Of a stretch of DNA of 64,000 nucleotides, positions 24,389 through 33,000 are shown piece by piece. The position numbers and the translations under genes were made by a program. Numbering within the stretch: position 1 is the first letter of the stretch; each line of letters starts with the position of its first letter. The DNA lies in the NCBI GenBank assembly GCA_902492065.1, contig CABUKE010000001.1, positions 563,817 to 627,816 on the forward strand, written 5' to 3'. A model generated the notes under the pieces. The model was not told the DNA's origin and did no database searches. It worked only from the letters and a program-made list of their open reading frames with translations. The stretch is from an uncultured Eubacteriales bacterium. GTDB taxonomy: Bacteria; Bacillota; Clostridia; UBA1381; UMGS1253.

Positions 24389-27300
24389 CTATTCTGCCGT
24401 TACAGTATGGTTCTCAATCCAGTAGCTTCCTGTTTGGGACGCTTTGACCGGAATAATGGAGCCAATCGCGTCAATGTCCTGTGCGGTGGAGCGGAAAGCA
24501 AACCCGTCCGCCACAAGCTGTTCCTCGCCGGCCTCCGGCCAGATGGGTGTGATCCATACGCTGTATTTCTTTGTGGAAGCGTTCATCGTAACCTTAAAGT
24601 GGTAACGATAGTTGGCAGCCACAGGGAATGTCGTCCATTGATAGCCGTCGCCGTTCATGATATTGATTGTCTGATTATTAAACTGAATCAAAACATTTGC
24701 TTTGGAATAGGTCATATCCTCTGCATCCGCGCTGTCGTACATGATGACGCCGTCAAACGTATTGCCCACTTCACCGTCGAACACAACGTCAAACTCAGTT
24801 GTGACGCTGCCGCTATACTCCGCGCCGAGCGGGAGCACCGCGTCGTTGGTAAAGGTGCTTAACTGGTGCGTCGGCGCGATTGCGTTTTGCGGCGGCTCGG
24901 TAACGCCGTTCATAGGCTCTGCCGGTTTTGCATCAATTTCCGGCTTTGCGTTCGGGTTTGTCATAACGGTGATGTCCTCGCCGAGCATACAATGGAAGTT
25001 GCGCCACATATCCTTATCCATAGCATAGCCGACCGACGGTTTGTCGTACTCATATTCGTTTTTATAGCCGGGGAAAGAGGTGGAATAGCCGCGATAGCCC
25101 TCTGTGAGCTTAAAGATTAAGTCCTCTGTACCGACATATATCCACGAATCGAACGTCTGCTGCCAGTCCTCGCTCGAGTCCCAGCCGCCGAACAGTTTGA
25201 AGTTGGCGTACATAGACATGAGAATCATCATGGAGTCGTAGCAGTAGCCTGCGCTGCTGCGGCTGCCGGAGCAAAACTCGAACATCATACCGTTATATCC
25301 TTCATAGGGGGAGGGCTTCCCGGAAAGAATATAGGAATAGTATTCGCCGCCTTCCACCCCGTGCGAGCTTGCCACAACGGCGCCGTAGGTATAGTCGAGC
25401 AGGCTGGAGAAAATCCCGTCTAAATCGTCAAGCCCCATGCCGTTGTACTGGAATGGTATTTTGACTCCGGCACCCTTACCGCCGCTCTGGCCCGCCTCCA
25501 TACCGCTTGCGCCGATACCGCCGAGCAGGGTGCACTCTCCGCCGTTTTCCATCAAATCTTTGCCCGCGACGGACCAGGTGTGCATGATATTTGTAAAGCC
25601 GTACGCTTCAAATTTGGTCATGTATTCGTCATAGCTGAAAGAAGTATAAATCTCGTCGAGCTCCTCTGCGCCGAAGTACATGGCGGCCGAAATCACGACA
25701 TTGAGGTACGTGTTGCGGTAATTCGGATTCCAGGCTTTATTGAAGTTGCCCAGAAGGTCGAAGCCGGTTTTATAATTGTTCTGGTCGTTGAAGCCCCAGT
25801 TACCGGCTATTGCAAGCGCCCTCATCAGCCAGTCCATGCGGTTTTTCTCGTCCTGCGTCAGCTCGTCGTAGACGGCGGGCGTGTTTTTTACAAGTACAAG
25901 GCTGGCTGCAACAACGGCGTGGCTCCAGTACGGCCCGACGCACGCATACGGCTCGTTTCCGCCCGCAATCAACGCGCGGAGCTGCGTAAGGGCGGCGTCT
26001 TTTGCCAGCGTACCGTCCGACGCTGCTGTACTCTCGTCCAGATAGGCCGCCAGCGTCAGGTAGTAGAGCGCTTTTGCGCCCTTCGATGCAATGTTGTTGT
26101 TGCCTTTGTCTGCGGTAAACTCAATCGGTGCGGCAGAAACCGCGTCGTCGATGACCCACTGGGTAAAGGCAGGAGCTGCCGAATAGTTGAGCGCAAGCTT
26201 GCCCGATTGCAGATAGGCAATCATGGCGCTCACGAGGCGCGCGTCCATTTCTTCGTCAATTGTAAGGCTGGCGTCTGTAATGATGATCAGGCCGCGGTCA
26301 TCCCAGAATACATTTTTCCCAATTGACTCGGCCATAGCGCGGAGCGGGAGCATGGTTCGGTCGTGCAAAGTCTGCGCCGGTACGTCAAGCTGGACGGGCG
26401 CTCCATCTACGTACATTTCGTTGCTGCCAATGACGATTGTGACTGTTTTCCCAGCCAGCGTAATAGTCGCCGTCTGTGTCATTTCGTCCCAGCCGACCTG
26501 CGCGCCGAATGATTCCGAGATAAAGCGGAGCGGAACCAGCGTCCGATCGTCTATTATCGCAGGAGTTACCGCTTCATTGTCCGGGTCAACCTTTGTAAGC
26601 GTTTGGTTTGCATACGCATTCGATTCGTCAACCAGCAGAACAACAGCCTCGTCGAGCCGGGACATATCTGCATAATGAATTTCATAGGTTTTGCCGGAAC
26701 CTTTGGGGGTAACAGTCGGCATTGCGACCGGCGTGGGCATGGCTGCAACTTCCTCGCTGATATCGCGCGGTTCCGTCCCTTCATATACGGCAAAGTCGTC
26801 AAACAGGATATCACCCTGTGCGCCTTTTGACATATAAAGCCGCATAAAGTTGAAGTTTTTGGAGCACTCACCCTGCAAGTCAACATCCTTTTCGACCCGT
26901 TTGCCGTCTACATAGGTCGAATAGCTCCGCTTGGTAAAGTCGATCGCAAATGCGAGCTTGACCCATTTGCCCGGCTTCAGCGTTCCGAGGTTTTTTCCGC
27001 TGCCGGAGGAGGTGATATTACTGTTTTTATCAGTTGCAAACAAAAGACTCTGCTTTGGAACGCCATCTTTGAACTGCATATTGGTCGCAAGGCCGCCCTC
27101 TACACAGGAGAGAGAAATCTCAACAACTACGTTGTCGTAGTCAGTTCCCTTTGTGGTAGCCTGGAAGAACGCATCCTCTGTCGATTTACCATTGGTCGAT
27201 ATCATGACCGCGCCGTTTCCGTCATCCTCAGTATAGGGTTCAATTTTGTTGGACTTCGGTGCGACGTTTGCATTGCTTGTGATTTCCTCGTCAAAGTCGT

Positions 27301-27409
27301 TGAAGTAGACGATTCGTGTTTCGTTGTCTGCCGCAAACGCACTATACGGGAAAATACCGGCTGCCATCGCCAGAACAAGCAGGATGGATAGTGCCTTTCT
27401 CAGTTTCAT
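24389..27409 (-). CDS. Large secreted protein: LamG-like, CAO-N-type and alpha-helical toroid-like domains
   Basis: The start at 27409 (MKLRKALSILLVLAMAAGIF) follows GCGGAGGTAAAATC and opens a signal peptide (1-26). 1006 residues: a LamG-like beta-sandwich (about 30-215, ILFDDFAVYEG end), a copper-amine-oxidase-N-type domain (about 250-380, RTLVPLRFISESFGAQVGW, RTMLPLRAMAESIGKNVFW), a long mostly helical region (about 390-840) resembling an alpha-toroid of polysaccharide lyases (VGPYWSHAVVAASLVLV, WLMRALAIAGNWGFNDQNNY, GYCYDSMMILMSMYANFKLF), and a C-terminal beta-sandwich. I cannot place the helical region in a named family. It is probably an extracellular glycan-acting enzyme. Confidence 0.75.
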   Translation of the reverse strand: MKLRKALSILLVLAMAAGIFPYSAFAADNETRIVYFNDFDEEITSNANVAPKSNKIEPYTEDDGNGAVMISTNGKSTEDAFFQATTKGTDYDNVVVEISLSCVEGGLATNMQFKDGVPKQSLLFATDKNSNITSSGSGKNLGTLKPGKWVKLAFAIDFTKRSYSTYVDGKRVEKDVDLQGECSKNFNFMRLYMSKGAQGDILFDDFAVYEGTEPRDISEEVAAMPTPVAMPTVTPKGSGKTYEIHYADMSRLDEAVVLLVDESNAYANQTLTKVDPDNEAVTPAIIDDRTLVPLRFISESFGAQVGWDEMTQTATITLAGKTVTIVIGSNEMYVDGAPVQLDVPAQTLHDRTMLPLRAMAESIGKNVFWDDRGLIIITDASLTIDEEMDARLVSAMIAYLQSGKLALNYSAAPAFTQWVIDDAVSAAPIEFTADKGNNNIASKGAKALYYLTLAAYLDESTAASDGTLAKDAALTQLRALIAGGNEPYACVGPYWSHAVVAASLVLVKNTPAVYDELTQDEKNRMDWLMRALAIAGNWGFNDQNNYKTGFDLLGNFNKAWNPNYRNTYLNVVISAAMYFGAEELDEIYTSFSYDEYMTKFEAYGFTNIMHTWSVAGKDLMENGGECTLLGGIGASGMEAGQSGGKGAGVKIPFQYNGMGLDDLDGIFSSLLDYTYGAVVASSHGVEGGEYYSYILSGKPSPYEGYNGMMFEFCSGSRSSAGYCYDSMMILMSMYANFKLFGGWDSSEDWQQTFDSWIYVGTEDLIFKLTEGYRGYSTSFPGYKNEYEYDKPSVGYAMDKDMWRNFHCMLGEDITVMTNPNAKPEIDAKPAEPMNGVTEPPQNAIAPTHQLSTFTNDAVLPLGAEYSGSVTTEFDVVFDGEVGNTFDGVIMYDSADAEDMTYSKANVLIQFNNQTINIMNGDGYQWTTFPVAANYRYHFKVTMNASTKKYSVWITPIWPEAGEEQLVADGFAFRSTAQDIDAIGSIIPVKASQTGSYWIENHTVTAE

Positions 27410-27481
27410 GATTTTACCTCCGCTCTTTTTCTTTTTGCCCGTTATCTGGGAAAGTTTGCTGATTACGGTGCTGTTTGTTTT

Positions 27482-27510
27482 ATTATATCGGGGAAGGTAG
27501 CACTTATCAA
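27482..27510 (-). promoter_or_regulatory. Promoter of the LamG/toroid-like gene
   Basis: On the complement TTGATA (27510-27505) and a perfect TATAAT (27487-27482), 17-bp spacing, about 72 bp before the start. Confidence 0.7.
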
Positions 27511-27551
27511 TAAAAATCTTGCAAAAAAAACTATAAAATTGTGCAAATATA

Positions 27552-27590
27552 AAATAAAAGAGCGTGCATCGCTCATATGCCATGCACGCC
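27552..27590 (-). terminator. Terminator after the YeiH-type gene
   Basis: Read on the complement, GCGTGCAT pairs with ATGCACGC across a 12-base loop, followed by TCTTTTATTTT. It separates the transporter from the next minus-strand promoter. Confidence 0.7.
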
Positions 27591-27607
27591 CAATGCGTCG
27601 CGGTACC

Positions 27608-28624
27608 TTACCAAATGCCGAGTATATGCTGCATAACAAGGCTGACTGCCGATATGCCAACCCAGCAGCAAAAGCCCATCAGAATCGGCTTCCCACCGGA
27701 CTTTACCAGTTTGATGATATTGGTGTTAAGGCCGATTGCCGCCATTGCCATAACGATAAAGAATTTACTGATTGTTTTAAAGGGGGAGAATGCGCTCTCC
27801 GGAACGCCAAACGATGTTGCAATTGTAGTAATCAGCGAAGCAGCAATGAAAAAGAGGATAAAGAACGGAAAAATTTTTTTCATGTTAATCGCTGCGCCGC
27901 CCGTGCTTTTTTCCTTCCTTGTGCGGACGAAAGCTAATACCAGCGTAATTGGAATAATAGCAAGCGTCCGGGTCAGTTTTACAACTGTTGCCGTATCAAG
28001 CGTATTACTGCCGTGCATCCCATCCCACGCAGCCGCCGCCGCTGTAACTGAGGAGGTGTCGTTGACCGCTGTTCCGGCAAACAAGCCAAAGCCGTAGTCG
28101 GACAGACCAATCATGCCGCCCAGTGTCGGGAAAATCAGTGCCGCAAGGATATTGAACAAAAAGATGACGGAAATTGATTGTGCTATCTCTTCGTCCTCCG
28201 CGCCGATGACCGGAGCGGTCGCTGCAATGGCGCTGCCGCCGCATATGCAGGAGCCGACGCCGATGAGAGTCGATATTTTAGATGGCATTTTTAATGCCCG
28301 ATACAGAACATATGCGATAATGAGCGCGGCAGAAATGGTCGAAATAATGATAGGGAGCGACTGCTGCCCTGTAACGAGCACGGTGGAAAGATTCATTCCA
28401 AAACCAAGCAGGATAACGGCATATTGCAGTATTTTTTTTGAGGTAAAGCTGATACCCGTTTGGACGTGCGTCTTGTCTTTGATGAACAAAGTGATAATCA
28501 TGCCGAGCAGGATTGCAAATACCGGGCCGCCCACAACGGGGAGCAATTGTCCCAGGTACCAGGCCGGAACTGCAATTGCCAGGCAGAGAAGAATTCCCCA
28601 TCCATTTTTTTTGATAAAATTCAT
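27608..28624 (-). CDS. YeiH-family putative sulfate exporter
   Basis: 338 residues with about ten hydrophobic helices. Signature stretches: LPVVGGPVFAILLGMII, LLGFGMNLSTV, GVGSCICGGSAIAATAPVIGA, SIFLFN-type helix and GLFAGTAVNDTSSVTAAA, then LKMPFFIL-type closing helices. This is the UPF0324/YeiH group annotated as putative sulfate or sulfite-related exporters; the transport assignment for the family is weakly supported experimentally. A GGGGGAAACGCT ribosome site precedes the ATG. Transcribed alone. Confidence 0.85.
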   Translation of the reverse strand: MNFIKKNGWGILLCLAIAVPAWYLGQLLPVVGGPVFAILLGMIITLFIKDKTHVQTGISFTSKKILQYAVILLGFGMNLSTVLVTGQQSLPIIISTISAALIIAYVLYRALKMPSKISTLIGVGSCICGGSAIAATAPVIGAEDEEIAQSISVIFLFNILAALIFPTLGGMIGLSDYGFGLFAGTAVNDTSSVTAAAAAWDGMHGSNTLDTATVVKLTRTLAIIPITLVLAFVRTRKEKSTGGAAINMKKIFPFFILFFIAASLITTIATSFGVPESAFSPFKTISKFFIVMAMAAIGLNTNIIKLVKSGGKPILMGFCCWVGISAVSLVMQHILGIW

Positions 28625-28653
28625 AGCGTTTCCCCCTTTTATTTCCTGGGAAT

Positions 28654-28683
28654 ATTATAGCACATCCTATTCAATAAAATCAA
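28654..28683 (-). promoter_or_regulatory. Promoter of the YeiH-type gene
   Basis: On the complement TTGATT (28683-28678) and TATAAT (28659-28654), 18-bp spacing, with TGC before the -10 (extended -10). Confidence 0.65.
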
Positions 28684-28763
28684 ATTATAAATAGTTATAA
28701 AAAGATAAAATTAATTTATAAAATGAAAAACGCTAACTATACTTTTTCTTAAAGATATAAAAA

Positions 28764-28792
28764 TAAAAAGCTGCTTTATCAGCAGCTTTTTA
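28764..28792 (-). terminator. Terminator between the AraC gene and the YeiH-type gene
   Basis: AAAAGCTGCT / AGCAGCTTTT stem with a five-base loop and flanking A/T runs. The 313-bp gap 28625-28937 holds this hairpin, the promoter at 28654-28683 and about 145 bp (28793-28937) in which I see no gene. Confidence 0.8.
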
Positions 28793-28937
28793 TCGAACTT
28801 ATTTTATTTTTCAGCCCTGCCCATAAAATACTTTTTCTGGTGTGGGCGATTCTGTACATAGTTTAACGCTTCACCGAAATGGGCAGTTTAAACGAAAAAA
28901 CGCAAATGCAGGCGTATCAAGCCTGGAGTCTGCTTTT

Positions 28938-29858
28938 TTACTCGGTTTCCTTCAGCTGTTTCTTGTACTCAGCGGGTGTGGTGCCGGTTATTTTCGTAAA
29001 CATTTTAATAAAGTGCGAGTGGTCAAAAAAGCCGGTCAAGCTGGCAATGTCTGCAAGCGGGATGTCCTTTTTTAAATAATTTTTTGCCACCGCCACCCGG
29101 TAACGGTTGATATATGTGAGCGGGGAACAGTGGAGTTTTTCTTTAAAAACGCGGTTATAGGTAGAATATGACATGGCGGCGCATTTTGCCAATTCTTCTA
29201 CGGATATTTTCTCATTATAGTGGGAGTAAATATAGAGCAAACTTTTTGCAAACGCGTCTGCACCAACGTCTGTTCTAAGCAGAGAGTCCTTTTCGTAGCG
29301 CGTATAGCAGAAACACAAATAGGAAACAATGGACAGCGCGCTTCCAGCCAGAAAGCTGTATACCGTTTGACGGTAGGCAGTATGGAAGGGAGGCTGTGCG
29401 GCTTTTGCATGGTACATTTTTTCTGATTGTACGAGAAGATTGTCCAATATTTCATAATCTTCGCTCCGAAGACGTAAAAACCACGTAGATTCCCCGTCAG
29501 AACGGAACAGCGGCAAAACGCTGAACAGGGGATAAAAACCGCTAAGATTATCAATTTCATCGGTAAAGTTTTTGAGCCACAGGGTGCTGATCATGACATT
29601 ATATACGTTTAGAGCGTTATGGGAGATACTTTGGTGCGGAACAAACGGCGGCACAATAAAAATATCTCCTCTCTGGCAGGCATAGGAAACACCGTCTAAA
29701 ATGTGTATACCGCGACCGGAGGAAACAATATTAATTTCGTAAAACTCGTGTTTGTGCATATTCGACGTATAATTCTGATGCAAAAGTACATTGACCAAAT
29801 CATTGGAATACGTTTGAAACGCATTTTTGTCGTACCAGATATCGATACCATGGTTCAT
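28938..29858 (-). CDS. AraC family transcriptional regulator
   Basis: 306 residues. N-terminal cupin sensor (MHKHEFYEINIVSSGRGIHILDG, GDIFIVPPFVPHQSI), linker helices, then the AraC double HTH: ISVEELAKCAAMSYSTYNRVFKEKLHCSPLTYINRYR and PLADIASLTGFFDHSHFIKMFTKITGTTPAEYKK. A CAGGAGGCG ribosome site precedes the ATG. It is divergent from the 1652-residue SGNH protein with a 153-bp AT-rich shared region, the classic layout of a local activator and its target. The inducer is probably a carbohydrate. Confidence 0.9.
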   Translation of the reverse strand: MNHGIDIWYDKNAFQTYSNDLVNVLLHQNYTSNMHKHEFYEINIVSSGRGIHILDGVSYACQRGDIFIVPPFVPHQSISHNALNVYNVMISTLWLKNFTDEIDNLSGFYPLFSVLPLFRSDGESTWFLRLRSEDYEILDNLLVQSEKMYHAKAAQPPFHTAYRQTVYSFLAGSALSIVSYLCFCYTRYEKDSLLRTDVGADAFAKSLLYIYSHYNEKISVEELAKCAAMSYSTYNRVFKEKLHCSPLTYINRYRVAVAKNYLKKDIPLADIASLTGFFDHSHFIKMFTKITGTTPAEYKKQLKETE

Positions 29859-30011
29859 CCGGAAACGCCTCCTGTTTTGTTGTAAAAGAGTAGAATATAC
29901 ACAAAAAAAATCAAAATTTTACTTTACTTTTTATAAATATTATTATAATATAAATATGAAGTAATTTCAAGATTTTTCTATAAATGATAAATTATTAACG
30001 GGGGGATTCAT

Positions 30012-33000
30012 TTGCGAGGGAAACATTTGAAGAAATGGATAGCAGGGGTACTTGCTATGACAATGCTGTTTTCGCTTTGCAGCGTGACGGGGGTTGCACA
30101 GGAGAATGCAGAACCGACAATGACGGCGGACGAAACGGTGGAGGCAGAGGCGTGCGTTATCATTTCAGAGCACGGAAAGGACGTTGAAGACGATCGGGCG
30201 AGCGGCGGTCATGCGGTCGAACTGATTAACGGTCAGCCGGGCGGCGACCGTTACGTTCCGACAGATGATTCATGGACAGGGCTGTCGGTTACGTTCCGCG
30301 TAGAAGAAAAAGGAACGTACGCACTTTCGTTCCGGTATCTTTCTTCCTCGAATGGGAACGATTCGTTTTATTACAGCTTCGCGTCAGAAAGCTTTGTCGA
30401 AGGGGCAACGACTGTATGTGAAGACGGTGAATATCGCTGGCAGACGCTTGGTACAGCATACCTGGAACCGGGAACGTATCAGGCGCGTATCGCCGTACGG
30501 GAGTCCGGGCTGCGGATTGACCAGATTAAAATTGGGGATTCGTGGGTGGAGCGTACTGCCAGCGGGCAGAGCGTATACCCGGAGCTGATACAGGCTGACG
30601 CAATCGGCACTGTTGCCAAGTTTGAGGACGGCGACCGGGTTGTGTTTATTGGTGACAGTATCACACACGGCGGCTATACGCACGCGTATATTTACAACTA
30701 TTATGCGACCAGATACCCAAACTGCGACTTTACGTATATTAACAAAGGCATCAACGGCGACCGGGCTGTTTCCGCGCAGAAACGGTTTGAGCACGACATC
30801 TATGATTCGGATTCCAATTTTAACAAAGTTGTTGTAATGCTTGGCACAAACGATATGTCGCGCGGAGAATATTTTGTGGGCAAAGAGCTGGAGCCGGGCG
30901 CGGAAGATAGGAGAAACAACCTGATTGAAACGTATAAAAGAGAATACCGCGCGCTGTTGGAGCTTATTAAGGCGAAATCGCCGGAACAGGTTATTTTGGT
31001 AACGCCGCCGATGTTTGACGAGTGGGCGCCGAATTTAGGCAACGAAAATTCCCCGGGCTTTAATAACATTATCCGGAAGGCGGGGGCAATCGTATACGAT
31101 TTTGCACAGGAATACGGTTATGACTTTGTAGATGTCAATACGCCGCAGACGATTGTGGACGCTTATCAGCGGCGGACAAATGAGAACTTTACGTTCACGC
31201 CGGACCGCATTCATCCGAGCAATGTTGGCCACTATATTATGATGTATTCGTTTTTGGAGGCGCAGGGGGAAAATGGCGAGGTTGCGTCAGTATCGATTGA
31301 TTCTGTGCAGCAGTCGGCCAATGCGGCAAATGCGTCGGTTTCGGATTTGGCTGTAGCAGGGGATAAGATTACGTATACATATGTGCCGCAGGCGCTTCCG
31401 ATGGGGGCGGACGCCGTTTACCGGGAAGCGGAAAAGCTCATTCCTCTTACCGAGGAGCTGAACCGGGAAATAGTCGCAGTGAGCGGACTGCGCAACGGGC
31501 TGTACGAAATTAAGATAAACGGTAAATCCGTTATGCAGGCGACCGGCGCGCAGCTGCAAAGCGGCGTCAATATTGCGGACCGGCAGAACAACCCGAACCA
31601 GCAACAGGCGCTGACGGTGCTAAATTATGTAAATCAGCACCGGGATGCCATGTCAAAGTATCGGAACTTTGTGGCAAATGAAATTAACTATATCTCCAAA
31701 TATTCGCTGGATGCGCAGAGCAATGAAACCCTCATCAGCTCCGCACAGGCGTGGATCAGCGCGAACCCCGACAAAACGGAAGATATTAAAACGCTGAACG
31801 AATACCTCGAAGATAAAGCGGAGGAGAGCAATACGCTTGCTAAGCTGGCACAGTATGAGGAAACGATCCGGACGATGAATAAGCCGGTTTCGTGCAGCGT
31901 GGAAATCGAGTATGTCGGCGAGGGGACTGCGGTACAGAACAGCGCGGTCTATGAGCATATTTCACTTCCGCAGGGCACGCTGGCAATTATGCCGGAGACA
32001 AACAATGGAGAGATAACGGCAGCGCAGATAGTGTTTTCTGACGAAGCAGGCGAGCTGGAAGCAATTCCTGCGGTCGGGAAGACGGTCAAAGCTTCCGCGA
32101 CGATAGAAAATCATACTGCGCGGGATTGTAAGGCTGTCTTCTGGCTTGGCATGTTTGCCGGAGAGCGTATGGTGGGTGTAAAAACTGTGGACACAAGCAT
32201 TTCCGCAGGGAAAAGCGTTCCCGTTGAAGTGCAGCTTGCCGTTCCCGCAGGAACCGACAGTATCCAAGCGGGAATATGGGATTCTTTGACTGGACTTCGG
32301 CCGTATATTCCGTCGGCTGTGTTCCCGGCGGGGGACGCTGCGATAAAAGAAATCCGCATTGGGCAGGAACCGCTTGCGGAGTTTGACCCGTCGGTAACAA
32401 CATACACATATTACGTACATCAGCGCGATACGCGTGTGCCGTACGTCAGCGCAGTTATGGCAAACAGCCGGTATGCGGCGGAGGTGACGCAGGCGGCGGC
32501 AACTGGGGAGTCTGCGACAGTAAAAGCCGGTGATACAACATATACAATTACGTTTGTCAATGAACCGATTCCGGTTTTGTCTGGGATAAAGGTTGGCGGA
32601 ACAGAACTGGAGAACTTTGATCCCGAAACGTACGAATACGACTACGATGTTCCGGAAGGCGGCGACACCACGGTGGAAGCGTGGGCGGCAGAAGGGCTGA
32701 AAGTTAAAATAACGCAGGCTGGCGAGGAGGATGCTTCTGCATCCGTAACGGTAACGGCGCCGTTTGGAAGCAAGCGGACATATACCATTGCCTTTGGCAA
32801 GGTTGGGACACCGGGCGAGGTAAGCAATATATACGCCGGAGGCGCGCCGACAACCGATGTAACAGCGGTGCCGTCACTTGGAGCACAGCTGATTGACATG
32901 TATAATGCATATGGGACAGACGCAGAGCGGATTGCAGCGGTGAAGTCACCGGATAACCCCTATGCAAAGGAGGCTTATGCCCAGTATACGAACCGTATCA

